From contig CABFPE010000635.1 in the NCBI GenBank assembly GCA_900660155.1, positions 395,326-442,774 of the forward strand: a stretch of DNA of 47,449 nt. The letters run 5' to 3'. Source of the stretch: Hofstenia miamia (Eukaryota; Xenacoelomorpha; Acoela; Hofsteniidae). The notes below the pieces were generated by a model. The model saw nothing but the letters and a program-made list of their open reading frames with translations. It made no database searches and was not told the origin of the DNA. Of this stretch, positions 20,451-32,400 are shown piece after piece. Both the position numbers and the translations under genes were made by a program. The first letter of the stretch is position 1. Every line of letters starts with the position of its first letter.

Positions 20451-22366
20451 TATTTTTTCTTTTCACTTCTTAGTAGCCCCTGATTCAACAATAGAAAAAA
20501 GTACACTAACAAATATTACCTTAAAATAATTATTTTGTACTGTAGAATAATAAATTCACTTAGTTAAAATGAATTGAAAATAAAGCCATAGATTTAGAAA
20601 GTATATTTTGAAATATACATGAGATTATAATATTTGAATTACAATTTAAATTTTGAATATTTGTCCATTATACCTATTTACTCTGAAAATATGATTAATT
20701 TATGTTAAAAATCTGGCTGATTATTTATTGCATTACACAACATGAAATCAAAGGAATAATGTTGCCTTACATTATATATTTTCATCTATTTCAATTAAGC
20801 TTATCTTAAGTAATTTTTTGAACTGAAGAAGATGTTTACATATCCATGTAAATTAGAATGGCAAATAAGAGGAGGCAGTTTAATATGTACAGTAAAAAGT
20901 TATTTAGTTCTCACAAAATATCACAGAATGACATATATTGAGCCTCAAACAAGGGAGCACTGTTATTATGACTACTGAAATAATATACAAATAAATATTA
21001 TTAACTATAAGCTAAAATTTTAAAATTTGTGATAGTGTAGCATTGGCTGGTAGTTCTTATTATTTATTGGCCAGACCCTTGAGCTTTTCATGTTGGTGAC
21101 TGGTTGTTGTCATATTTGTACATATTGTAAATGGCATTGTATATAAAAAATGAAGCATTTGTAAAATAGAGATAGTTTGAACTGTATTCTCTTCTTGTTC
21201 ACTAGAATCACCATACTGTTTCTACAATAGTCCATAATTTAGCAGTTCAAGGCATGTTAAAGAAATGTTTCCAAATACAGTGGTACACTACCATAATCTG
21301 AAAATATAAAACTACAGCTTTTAAAATTATAATTAATATTATGGAGCTAACTTTTGTAAAACTTATCAACAAATATTATTATATATACTAGAAAACTGCC
21401 CTTGCTATGTATGGGGATTTCAATGGACTATGTTAGATATTTAATAAATGAATAAACATTAAGCAAAACAATATGTTGTGTTTTTATTATTTGAGGAATG
21501 AAATAAGTAATAAATGTGATCATCATACATTAGTAAGATGAGTTTTTTCACAATTTTATCATATGACACTCCTTAATTAACTATTTTAAACTGAAGCACA
21601 TTCAAAGCATGGTAACACCTGATGCAATAGAGTATATAGAATCATGAAAAAATTGAGTCCATTATTGTAGGAGCATAGATTTTGTAAACATGGATTGATA
21701 AATTTTGAACAGTGAGATATTAGATTAACTACAGCAGTTCTTTCCAAGCAGAAACTCAAATGTGCAGAACTAACATGTAAAAAAATATGAAATCATAGAT
21801 GTAATTAGGCACATGATTTGTTATCTATCAAATATATTTTTTGCTTTGCAAAACCTAAAATGTAAAAATTCAGCAAAACATTACCTAATAGACAAACAAA
21901 CAAAAAGAAGGTAATTAGGTGTTATATCAGTAAGTTGGGAATGCCTCAAATTAGATAATTATGTTTTTAATATCCTTATATCTTTAAGTTTTTCTTCCAT
22001 CCTAATTAGAGTTAAGCTTTTAACCTCAAATAAATTGCATTGCATCATATTTATTTTTATACTCATTGTTAATTATTTCATCACATTAATTCTTATTGTG
22101 ATGTTACCCACAAAATTCACCAATTTGTAATTAATATCAGTTAATGTACTGTCTGATATTTCATTAAAATATTACTTATACTTGTATAGCACTTAGCTTA
22201 TATCTTTTAAGTTATATCTTTATGTGTATTATAAATTATCTACACACGTTATTTATATGAATGTTAAAATTCAATTGAGTGGTAATCACCTCTTAGTAGA
22301 TGCCCTGTTAAATGTATATTAACTCTGAAAGAAAAAATAACTTGAAAAATTTTTATTTATAAACTA
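20451..22366. other. AT-rich non-coding stretch
   Basis: Very AT-rich with many homopolymer runs. No open frame with recognisable content was seen on either strand. Near 21278 TACAGTGGTACACTACC is faintly like a Tc1/pogo terminus, but no partner end was found. Confidence 0.4.
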
Positions 22367-22373
22367 TTAACTG

Positions 22374-22679
22374 TCAAGTATCTGCACCACTTATTAAATT
22401 ACAAATGACTTTATTCTTCAGTATCTGATTTCTTGTTGGTTTTTGTAATTCTGTAACACCTGCATTGTCAAAAATCATCTTGCTAGTGCTATGAGGGTTC
22501 TGTGATAAAGACCTTTTAATTTTCCTCAAAGTCCTGCTTGTGGTTACACTTGGCTGCCCCTTTTTATGTTTCTTTCTTTCAACCTTACTGTCATTGACAA
22601 ATCTCTTCACAGTTTGGTGATTTTGTTTGAGAATTTTTTCTTGTCTTTCTTTTGCTGTTAGCATTTGTCCTTTGGTCAT
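22374..22679 (-). pseudogene. Tc1-like transposase, N-terminal DNA-binding part only
   Basis: 101 codons from an ATG at 22679. The middle reads KKGQPSVTTSRTLRKIKRSL, then SQNPHSTSKMIFDNAGV. This matches the basic linker and second helix-turn-helix of Tc1 transposases (GRPRKTT...R.I.R...NP..S...I...G). About 190 bp upstream, at 22867-22903, the reverse complement of the plus strand reads CACTGTTGGCCAAAAGTGT, the style of a Tc1 terminal repeat. The DDE catalytic domain and the other terminal repeat are absent. It is a truncated relic that could only bind DNA if expressed. It is unlike the element at 38816-40031, which ends in a different repeat. Confidence 0.65.
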
Positions 22680-22909
22680 AATAGCTATATTTTAATAATT
22701 TGCAAACACTTATAACTCACATTAAAATGTAAAAATCTGAAACAAACGAAAATTAATGAAAGTTTTTATATTCAAATTACATAAAAATTACCTGTAATTG
22801 TTTATTATATATGAAGAACTATTATATTTAACATACTACTAGTAATTTAGAAAAATAATAGGCAAACACTCTCTTGCAAACACTTTTGGCCAACAGTGTA
22901 GTCTTGTAA

Positions 22910-24009
22910 TTGAATGATATATTGATGAATATCTTATTCAGGAATAAATACTAATGCATGTAGCCTCAAAGTTCATCACAATTTATCATTCATTTGCATT
23001 ATCATAATATAGTGCAGTTATGAAGTGATGTTGCAGCTCATAAGTTTGGGGGTAAACTAATCACAAGAAAATAAGGACATATTCAATAGTTAATTTTGAC
23101 CTTAAGCAATTATTTTGGCATATTTAAAACACTAAAAAAAATAATATATTGTATTAAATAAACTCATGTTTACAAAGTTATGGCATTTATTGAGAAATAT
23201 CAGAAATATTAGACTCTTACACTCATAAATTTGTAAATAATGTAAAATCATTTTAATTACATAAAAGGATGTTAATCTAAGTCAGATAATTTTATATATC
23301 ATTGAAATTCTCATGAACAAAGTTTCACAAGAAAAATATAATTGTTTCATTACCATACATTAAAGATGCTAATTTATAAATATATAAATTGATTCACTAA
23401 ATTAATGATATTGTAAGCATCATCTCTAAGCATCCATTTCATTGTTTAAAATTTAGATTTAACACAAATTGATATTTTGAAAAGTCCTGGTTTTTTATGT
23501 TTTGAGTGCCACCATTGAAAACTCAAGTTTGCTAAAATTTTACTACTGGATCTTTTACTAACTTTGTGTTCTACCTAATATGTCCTATAAGAAATAACTT
23601 TAATGATATTAAATTTGTATTTCATCAAAACAATGTATAGGTTTAATATTGGTGCCAGGTGTTTTCAATGTCCAGTCTAGAGTGTTTTCATTTCTACATT
23701 AATATTTCCAAATGTGTTGGTAATAATTTTGTATTTAAGACCAAGATTTGTTCATCACAATATCAACACAGTAATGTGCTGAACCCAGTGATATTACATG
23801 GTGATCTTCTCAGTTCTTTACTTATCACAATTTCAATCTTAATTATTTCAAATTTATTGTAATTTTAATTTGGTGAAATGAAACAGTGCTATTTTTAGTT
23901 TTAATTTCTGCTAAATTTAAACCTGTAGTAAAATGCATGAGAAGATTTGTACCTGCCATGTTTTGGCCTGTATTTTTTATAGTATGCTTTTGTTTACAGA
24001 TACTGGTCA
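22910..24009. other. AT-rich non-coding stretch
   Basis: No recognisable gene. Short open frames (for example 23659-23862) have no motif or composition that sets them apart from background. An alternating TA/CA run lies at 24008-24040, at the edge of the LTR fragment. Confidence 0.4.
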
Positions 24010-24039
24010 ACTTTTATATATATATACATATATGTATAT

Positions 24040-24345
24040 TGTAGAATCACAGGGGAGCTCAGCCACTCCAGCAGTACTAGGGAACTCAATGGTTTCAACA
24101 GAAGGTTTCAAAGGCTACCATCAATGTGAGCAACCCATATTCTAACAGAATATTAAAGATATCAGTAATTTGCAATCATAACAAAGTAATAAGAAAGATA
24201 TACCAAGATTTCACTTCCAATGACAACCAACTTGCATGGCATCATGCCAAAGAGGTATCCACAAAGAGAATTCCAAACTCACCAAGGTGCTCTATAATTT
24301 TGGTATATACATCTTTGTTTTTATTACTGCACAGACACAGAGCAT
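24040..24345 (-). repeat. Truncated LTR of the element A/C family
   Basis: Starts TGTAGAATCACAGGGGAGCT. The reverse complement of the element C LTR end (34893 downward) begins TGTAGAATCACAGGGGAGCT too. Similarity continues through GGCATCATGCCAAAG and CCAAGGTGCT, then stops. It is the 3' end of an LTR in the orientation opposite to element C, without internal sequence beside it. Confidence 0.75.
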
Positions 24346-24459
24346 AAGCTGTGGGGATCAGCTTCTGTGAGTAAAAAAATTAAAAGTATAAACCTAAATA
24401 CAAATTTTAGTATAAAAATGAAAACACATTGAAATTTATATATGAAATTAGACATTTAA

Positions 24460-25230
24460 CAATATCTTAGTTACATTACAAATTGGATTTAATGGAATTC
24501 TATTAAGGTAGACCTGGTTAAATATTGATGGGAGCATTTTAAAAGTTCCATCACCACCAATCAGTTCAGATTGTGCAAGCAATTTGATCATGTGGTCAGA
24601 GGCAAATATTACAAGTCAATGGTCATTGATAAAACCATCATATACTAACATATTTTCATTCTAAATTATGAGATTAAGAATTAGTTTGAAATTGCAGAAA
24701 GAATATTGTAAATTTATGTATATGAAAAAGTTTCTGCTTGTTAAATCTATACTCTGGCAGTATGATCCAACTAGTAGCATTCATAGGAAGTTCAGGATAA
24801 GATTTTGCTTTAAATAGCTTAATGCCCTTGATGCCATTGACATTGGCATTAAATGTACTGCAACATCTGGGTCTAAAGATGCAGATACATCGCAGTATAC
24901 TTGTCCTAAAATAATATAAATTGCAAAGAATCAGTACTCAATACAATAACACTTTAATATAAATATTTATTCATTTTTATATTTTGTAGATAAATTGATA
25001 AAGAGAATCATACCAGGAATCTTGGAAGGATTGTGTTTTATACTGTTGCTCATATGTTGCTGAGCAATTGTTGCTCTTATAATTTCTGCATAATTTAAAT
25101 CCGAAATCAAATGGGCTTTGCAGCCCTCAAAAGAGCATTTCCAATATCTTTTTCTATTTTTTGCAAAGTGCAAATGAAAAAAGTTGTTATTATAGAGTAG
25201 CTTTTTGCTACCTCATTTAGTTGTCAGAAC
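24460..25230 (-). pseudogene. FLYWCH zinc finger plus MULE transposase relic
   Basis: On the minus strand from about 25215 the frame reads SKKLLYNNNFFHLHFAKNRK, then RYWKCSFEGCKAHLIS, and later TIAQQHMSN. This is the FLYWCH pattern: aromatic strand, YW-x-C-x4-C, later His. After an AT-rich gap with an intron-like TTATTTTAG (near 24905), another frame gives FKAKSYPELPMNATSWIILP. Then at 24508-24640 comes LVIFASDHMIKLLAQSELIG followed by GDGTFKMLPSIFNQVYLNRI. That is the start of a MULE transposase domain (IFAS...LL..S....DGTF...P..F.Q). FLYWCH and MULE occur together in many animal transposase-derived proteins. The catalytic Asp of GDGTF is present. The rest of the DDE domain is lost before the LTR piece at 24345. 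Stops and frame changes make it a pseudogene or a set of damaged exons. Confidence 0.65.
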
Positions 25231-25272
25231 TTCAGCCATGATATTCAAATGACAAGTTTTGAAACACAGCTA

Positions 25273-25440
25273 AAATTGAGTGAACCAGTCATTGAGTGAA
25301 GCATCATTTTGAGTGAAATGTAAATTGGGTGAAACTTCCTATTGAGTGAGAAGTGAATTCAGTGAAACATGTCTTTGAGTGAAATATCTTTTGGATACAA
25401 AATACAATTGAGTGAAACATTTTTGAGTGAAAGCTCTGCA
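25273..25440. repeat. 17-bp degenerate minisatellite
   Basis: About nine units built on ATTGAGTGAAACATTTT. GAGTGAA recurs with spacing near 17 bp, with single changes (GGGTGAA, CAGTGAA) and one longer unit near 25390-25408. The array ends where similarity to element A gag begins (about 25441). It therefore marks the broken 5' edge of element C. Confidence 0.85.
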
Positions 25441-25528
25441 CACCTCCACTTCTACACCATTTACACTGCAATTCATTATCCCTGTTACCTCTTTCACAGC
25501 TGGAGAGCTCACCTTCATGTAGTCAGTT

Positions 25529-26540
25529 TTGACTCAGGTTCCCACACTAACCATGATTGCTGCTCCAATTTCATCTGTGCTGAGTGTGACTGTTTTGCCT
25601 CCTGCACCTGTAAACAACTGTGTTACCCCTACTGGTGTGACTCCAGCTACTCCACCACAGTCATGTGATTTTTCCATATCTGCTCTTAAGAGTGGCCCTT
25701 GCCTTACTCAGTTGATCTTCCCCATGACTGCTGCTATAGCCAATACTGCTAACTTGTTTAATCATCATTCAATATTACCTAAATTAACTGGAAAGATTGA
25801 TGAAATCTCTCAATCTTTTGAAGTCTCATTCTTTCTCTTTGAGTTAACCATGTGGCAGTACAAAGCTACTCAGGATGCCACCATCACTCAATTCCCCAAC
25901 TACCTTCAAGATCTCGCATACAATCAGTACATGATGCTAGATCAAGATGTGAAGACTAGTTATCCACTTCTTATTGGATATTTCAAGAACCATTACAGGG
26001 CCCCCCATATCAAACATCAGTACAAAACACTACTTTGTGATCTCTTGTTCAAAAAAGGTGATGACGTTTGCATGTACATCACACAAGTGGAAAGGATGTT
26101 TCATTTGAGCAAGCTCACCCCTGAGTATTCAAAGCATGATCTTTTTTCATACATTGGCTGAGGCTTCCCACCTAACATCTGAAGTTGCCTTAAGCTCAAG
26201 TGCAACCCTGAGGACAATCTCAGTTTAATTATCCACAAGGCCATAAGCATCAAATATATGCTGCACAACACTACTCATATTGATAAGGATGCCAGAGATC
26301 CAAAAGCTGCTTCTTCTTGACCAAAGTCTCCTACCTCTTCATGCACTGCTGCTTCCACTGTGAAAATAGAACTCAAACAGACTCATTGTTTCTTTTGTGG
26401 TCAGAAAGGGCACACTAAATCTCAGTGCTGAGCAGTTATTCATCTAGTTGCCAATGGCAAAGGTTTCATCATTGATGAACCTGGAGACCAAGAATGTTCT
26501 CTTGAGTCACCTGTTGGCTTAGCTACCCAGTCAAACTAGT
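25529..26540 (+). pseudogene. Element C gag
   Basis: The central gag domain is open from 25529 to 26161: LPKLTGKIDEISQSFE, FPNYLQDLAYNQYMM, GDDVCMYITQVERMFHLSKL. These match element A 8783-9235 and have the helical style of Ty3/gypsy gag. After a frame change at about 26160 the sequence runs to the zinc knuckle CFFCGQKGHTKSQC near 26390-26431 (CX2CX4HX4C). It ends near the start of the protease. Stops (several TGA) interrupt the second half. Confidence 0.82.
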
Positions 26541-26589
26541 TGGAGCACCACCTCCTAGAAAATGTGCACATGACATTCTGGTAATCACT

Positions 26590-27174
26590 TCACTGTTGCA
26601 TACTAATGTAATTCCAGTCAATATAAATGGATCCCTGGTAAATGTCACCATCAATACTGGGGCCTCAGCCTCGATCATTAGTGACTCCTGTTGCTCTAAG
26701 CTGTGCTTATCATGAAATTATTTACTTCCATCTACTGTGCATCTGCTGGATGCTTCTGGAAATTCCCTCTCACTCAAAGGTCACATACCAAACCTGGAGT
26801 TATGCATTCAGCAGGAGCTATTCATTGTTGATCTAATTGTCATTGATGCTTGCAGTCAACTGCTTCTGTATGACATAATTTTGGGAAATGATTTTCTTGA
26901 GCAGAATTTGTGCATTATTGATTATGGTAATAACACCATCTCCATCAGAGAGAGCAAATGTTGGCAAGAGCTTACCACCATCCCCAGCCAATACATCTCT
27001 TTGAGCTTTTCTGAACACATGATCATGGAGCCTCACCATTGGCAATGTGTTCCTGTCACTGGAGATGTTATGATTTCTGGATTTAAGGGAAAACACTTTC
27101 ATGGAAATAACTTCTTCCCTGATCTCTGTCTTGTCTCTAAAGGAAAAACATGTGTTACTGTTCTAAATAGTTGA
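26590..27174 (+). pseudogene. Element C aspartic protease and linker
   Basis: Reads VNINGSLVNVTINTGASASI, where the catalytic DTGA has become NTGA (Asp to Asn). A frame change follows at about 26730. Then come LLDASGNSLSLKGHIPNLEL and YDIILGNDFLEQ with the second protease strand. The linker (VSGFKGKH, NNFFPDLCLVSKGKTCVTVL) matches element A 7349-7693. The active-site change alone would kill the enzyme. Confidence 0.8.
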
Positions 27175-28245
27175 GATTCTTTGGTTAAAATAGATCTGTC
27201 TCAACTAAGGCTTGTTGCAACTCTGGCTTGCCTGGAATTCCAGGCCACTGCCTGCTCACCAATCTTAGCAGCCATCCATGACCTGGCAGAGCCAAGTGAA
27301 AATGTTTGGATCCCTCTTGTTAATGAGCAGACACATCTGCATCTTAGTGCTCAGGAGCATGAGTTGCTTTCCCATCTGCTCTGATAGCATTATGATATCT
27401 TTAATTATGGCTCTATCAACATTGGCAAGGCTGTTGGAGAACACCATTCCATAGTAACCAAGAATGATCATCCAATTTGCCTGCCTGTCTGAAGAGTACT
27501 GGAAAACCTCTAGGAAGAGTACAAAAAGATCTTAAGCAACCTCATAGAAAGTGGCATTATCCAAGCTAGCAATAGCCCCTACTGTCTTTATTAAACAAGG
27601 CAACAAGTACTGCCTCTGCATGGACTTCAGAAAGCTTAAAAATGTTACAGTAAAGTATGCATACCCACTCCTGTGAATTAAGGATCTCTATTACAATGCT
27701 AGTCTATACAAGTTATTCAGCTGCCTTGACCTGTGCAAGGCTTACTGGCAGGTGCCAATAAAGCCCTCTGATATTTCAAAGGCTTCTTTGAGTGGAAGTA
27801 TATGGCTTTTGGGCTCTGCAACACCCCTGCAATGTTTCAGTGCTATGTAGCCCACATGCTCAGAAATTGTGACAATGTACTTAAGCCTGGCATAATGGCC
27901 TATATGGACAATATTCTTGTTGCTGGTAACACTTTCTTTGAGCATCTGGAAAGGCTTGGACACACCCTCAGCTTGTTATATGAGTCTGGCCTCAGAGTCA
28001 ATGGGAATAAGTGTTCTCTATTGCAACCTCATGTCACCTTTCTCAGAAGAATCCTTGAACCTGGTTGTATTTCCATCAAGAACAATGCAAAAGACCATCT
28101 TGATAAAATCAAAACTCCCAGTTCCCATAAGGATGTGCAATGCCTTATTAGATTCTTGAATTTCTATGGCGCCTTCATCTCAAAGTTAGCTAACAAAACC
28201 AAGCACATCTCCAACTTACTACAGCACAATGTTGAATTTAAATGA
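27175..28245 (+). pseudogene. Element C reverse transcriptase
   Basis: Starts with the pre-RT segment WIPLVNEQTH and passes through broken frames to MAFGLCNTPAMFQCYVAHML, YMDNILVAGNTFFEHLERLG and LRVNGNKCSLLQPHVTFLRR, ending with KDVQCLIRFLNFYGAFIS. The catalytic YMDD is YMDN. Element A keeps YMDD but has lost the FGLCNTP block, so neither copy is active. The early motifs lie at 27570-27780 with several stops. Confidence 0.85.
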
Positions 28246-28740
28246 AGCTGGGTCAAGCAAGAAGAGCTTGACAATGTTAAGAAAGAGCTTAGAGGAATTC
28301 CCAACTTAAACACACTGGATTACTTGAAGGAATGCCATATTGACTGTGACACCAGCTCTGTTGCTATCAGTGGCATGCTTAGTCAGATCATTGATGAGAA
28401 AGAGAGCCCCATCCAATATTTCAGCCACAAGCTCCAAAATGCCAAGCTAAATTATGGTGGGACGAAGTCAGAAATGCTAGCTTTAGTTGAGAGTCTGAAA
28501 AAGTTTCATTTTTTCATCCTGGGCCATCAGTTCACTGTGCTCACCAACAACTCAGTGAGGCATGGCTGAAGAAATTTTCTGGGGACAAATCCAATATTCT
28601 CGCCCAATGGATTGAGTACTTAAATGATTTTACATTCTCCATTAAACACAGTCCAGGGAGACTGCACAACAATACAGACTATCCTGGAACTGCTTGGAGA
28701 GAAAACACCTTTTGGGTTTATCCTGTACAGTGACTATGAG
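28246..28740 (+). pseudogene. Element C RNase H
   Basis: Reads HIDCDTSSVAISGMLSQIID, SPIQYFSHKLQNAKLNYGGT, KSEMLALVESLKKFHFFILG and HQFTVLTNNSVRH, the standard gypsy RNase H (D-TS-VA, YSxKL, Y-x-T-x-E-M-LA, F-x-V-x-TD). The last acidic residue of the TD motif is N here. One stop after NNSVRHG breaks the frame, then AQWIEYLNDFTFSIKHSPG continues. RNase H removes the RNA strand during reverse transcription. Confidence 0.82.
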
Positions 28741-28769
28741 AGTCTGCCCAAGATCAATGCAGACCTATC

Positions 28770-29455
28770 CTAGGGAAGGAGGAGATTACCAAAGAGGAAA
28801 TTGTACATCAACAACATTATGACAAAGTGTTAAGCAAGATCATTGCCAAGCTGAAAAATGACAACTACATCCTCAGCCCTATTGCCAACAGGTATTTTTG
28901 GCACTATAATTGGAAACAGACAAATGCAGGCCTGCTTTACACACAGAGCTGAAATAGTCTACTGGCAGTTCCCAAATACTTTCAAAGAGACTTGGTACAA
29001 AAGATTCACAAGAAAGGCCACTTAGGTATCATTTAAACAGAGCAAATGTTCAATGCAAGATATGTAACTATCAGTATTAGAGCTGCAGTGCAGGATGAGA
29101 TCAAGAAATGCACCACTTGCCTGTTGCAGGGAGTCAGACATTTTCTGGAACAGCAAGCCAAGCTGCATTGCAGAGCTGCAGAACACACAAATGAAGTTGT
29201 ACATATGGACATTGTGAAGCTCTCTCATGATGAGGAGGGGTACCAGTACCTCCTTGTACTTATTGAGTATGTGAACTTGAGAGTTATACTAACATCACTA
29301 ACTCTTATGCAGACCTCCCTGAGGTCAATTATAATGATAACCTTGGTAATAGTAGCAACATCACTGCTACTCATATTTTGCCTAAACATAGAGTTAGGAA
29401 CCAAGAGTATTTTTACCACTTAAATACCCAAGATTGGGAACTTAATTAATCTTTA
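28770..29455 (+). pseudogene. Element C integrase, core deleted
   Basis: The zinc finger reads VQKIHKKGHLGI, then NARYVTISIRAAVQDEIKKC and TTC (HHCC). The start of the core follows, VVHMDIVKLSHDEEGYQYLL, with the first catalytic Asp. Near 29275 it jumps to the far C-terminal segment YADLPEVNYNDNLGNSSN, LPKHRVRNQ, HLNTQDWELN and a TAA near 29445. The matching end in element A is 5915-6154. About 200 residues, including the second Asp and the Glu, are missing. Confidence 0.82.
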
Positions 29456-29479
29456 TCTTTAGCAACCAAGCCACATCAG

Positions 29480-32400
29480 ATGAAAACATACAACACCAAG
29501 AACCTCACATGTGCAGTGGATGTCATTCCCTTTGTCATTGATGTGGCACATAGGCCCAAAATTAAAACCATCATATGCTACGACTCCAAAATGCATGGAA
29601 GACTCAAGTGGCCATACTGGTGAAGTATGGTCCACACCATTTTTGATGAGGATATTAATATAACACACCTGTGCCAGCTGCTGAACAATGAGCATGCCAT
29701 TCAGAAACTCAAGTTCATCAACATTGATTTTGAGAACTTACTCATTGTGTACTTCTTCCAAGTTGGTGAAGTTAACCAGCCCAAGGCAATGGAAAAGATT
29801 GAAATAGCATATAGGCTAGCAAAGGTTGAGAACATTTGTCTGGTGATGTTTGTCAAAGAAGTATATCAGGACAAGATACCTGAGGAAGTCATTAACATTC
29901 ACTTTAGGATGGAGAACTTCACAATCCTCTACACTCACTACTATTGTCCCACTAGTATGTATCAGTTTGGTATCTTTTCAGTAACCAAGTTAATTTACAC
30001 CAAACTTCTTTTGTGTTAGAAAATACCCACCCATTGCCTTGCAGTTGACACAAGGCTTATCATAGACACTGTCACCCAGTCACAAACCCTCAAATCCATC
30101 TTTGCTACTTGGCCTGGTCTTGCCTTGGTTACAAGCATGCACATCAGTTTTGCGTTTTCTCAAAGCACTGCAACTCTAGCCAAGATCAACAAGGTCTGGA
30201 CTAATCTCAAGGCAGATAGAAACCCTGANAGTATTTTTACCACTTAAATACCCAAGATTGGGAACTTAATTAATCTTTATCTTTAGCAACCAAGCCACAT
30301 CAGATGAAAACATACAACACCAAGAACCTCACATGTGCAGTGGATGTCATTCCCTTTGTCATTGATGTGGCACATAGGCCCAAAATTAAAACCATCATAT
30401 GCTACGACTCCAAAATGCATGGAAGACTCAAGTGGCCATACTGGTGAAGTATGGTCCACACCATTTTTGATGAGGATATTAATATAACACACCTGTGCCA
30501 GCTGCTGAACAATGAGCATGCCATTCAGAAACTCAAGTTCATCAACATTGATTTTGAGAACTTACTCATTGTGTACTTCTTCCAAGTTGGTGAAGTTAAC
30601 CAGCCCAAGGCAATGGAAAAGATTGAAATAGCATATAGGCTAGCAAAGGTTGAGAACATTTGTCTGGTGATGTTTGTCAAAGAAGTATATCAGGACAAGA
30701 TACCTGAGGAAGTCATTAACATTCACTTTAGGATGGAGAACTTCACAATCCTCTACACTCACTACTATTGTCCCACTAGTATGTATCAGTTTGGTATCTT
30801 TTCAGTAACCAAGTTAATTTACACCAAACTTCTTTTGTGTTAGAAAATACCCACCCATTGCCTTGCAGTTGACACAAGGCTTATCATAGACACTGTCACC
30901 CAGTCACAAACCCTCAAATCCATCTTTGCTACTTGGCCTGGTCTTGCCTTGGTTACAAGCATGCACATCAGTTTTGCGTTTTCTCAAAGCACTGCAACTC
31001 TAGCCAAGATCAACAAGGTCTGGACTAATCTCAAGGCAGATAGAAACCCTGAGTCTGTTTGGCCCACTATTAATATCTGCAGTCCTACATTGCAATACTC
31101 CTGGTCTGTTGAGAGGCTCCTCATGGAGCTGTGCATAGCCTACACCTTGCAAGACCACCAAAATTTTGCTGTTCTCTTAGAAGTTTGTGCCACCTATTCA
31201 TTCTCATGGAGCTGTTTGGGTCTTGTCCATCTTTCTGACACAAGATCTACACATCCAACTGCTTCTCAACCAACATGCCCAAGAGTGCCTCACCAAGAAA
31301 TGTATGCACAAGCTGGCCATTTGCCCCACTGCATGGAAAATCAAGAACTGGCTTCTGCACTCATGCTCACCTCCATCATCATCTGCCAAAGCCAAAAAGG
31401 CCATGCAATGGTTTGAGAAGTTCTATGCCCACCTTATCAGCACAAATAGTCCATTGGGGCACCTTCTGCCTCAGATGATAGTTAACTGCTTGGGTGTTGC
31501 ATTTGCAGATCTCAACATTTTCTCAGAGACACTCTGCAAGTAGATGTGGGAGCCACATAGGAAAGAAAGTTCCCATCTCTCATGTTCAACAATGCACCAC
31601 TCTGCACAAGCCACCTGATCCATCATGACCCTGGGTTGATGCAGTGATTTTTGGAATTAGTGGCCCACTATGATGTGCATACTAAGACAGAGATTCTGTT
31701 TAACTTGGAGATGATGAACTTTCCTGAGTGTGGGTATAGCAAGCTTGCAGAGACATGGAGGCAAGCCACCAAAGACAGTGAGATCATACCAATTACCATT
31801 ATTGAGCAGACAATGTGCTTGCCTGAGGAGGAACTGTTAGCATGATCTGCAGTCAAAGTGTCACCCAGTACTAAGGTGCTCCTTGAAGCCATCCACATGC
31901 AAAAGTTTTCTGAAGCTGTGAGCTCTCCCATACCTATGCCAGCATGGTCTTTCACAGAAGACAAACAAATCTTAACTATAGAGCACAGCCCTGAGGAGTT
32001 TGCTGAAAAACTCTCTATCTTCAACTGTGTCATCAAGCAAAATTGAGATAACAATATACTGGGCTTAATGAAATGGTGCCTAACTGAAATGTTTACCAAA
32101 GATGAATTAGTACTTCTACAATCACCTGGGCGACCAATAGCCTTGGATGTAGAATGTACCTCATCCTGCCTTTGAATCTCCAGTGCTCAGATTGCCAAAC
32201 TCTGTGAGCATGGGTCTGCAGCAAGTTCTGGGAATCTCTTAAGGATGCTAAGATAAACTATCCTATTACTACTGGTACTGCCACATTGAGAGAAAAGGTC
32301 ATGCTGGATAATGTTGAAGATCATGTGGATAAACACAACCTGCTGTGTATCCCTCCACTGTGCATAATGACCCATTATGATGTGCCCACCAAGACAGAGA

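Noticed and set aside
21270..21300. Tc1/pogo terminal repeat (TACAGTGGTACAC)
   Set aside because: No matching end or transposase within reach. It does not match the terminal repeat beside the Tc1 fragment at 22.4-22.9 kb.
24008..24040. Palindromic TATATACATATATGTATAT as a functional site
   Set aside because: Simple TA/CA alternation; such runs are common in this base composition.
29459..30519. Repeated minus-strand ORFs of 78 codons at 29459 and 30283
   Set aside because: They are the antisense of ORF3 and are duplicated only through the N-joined assembly repeat.
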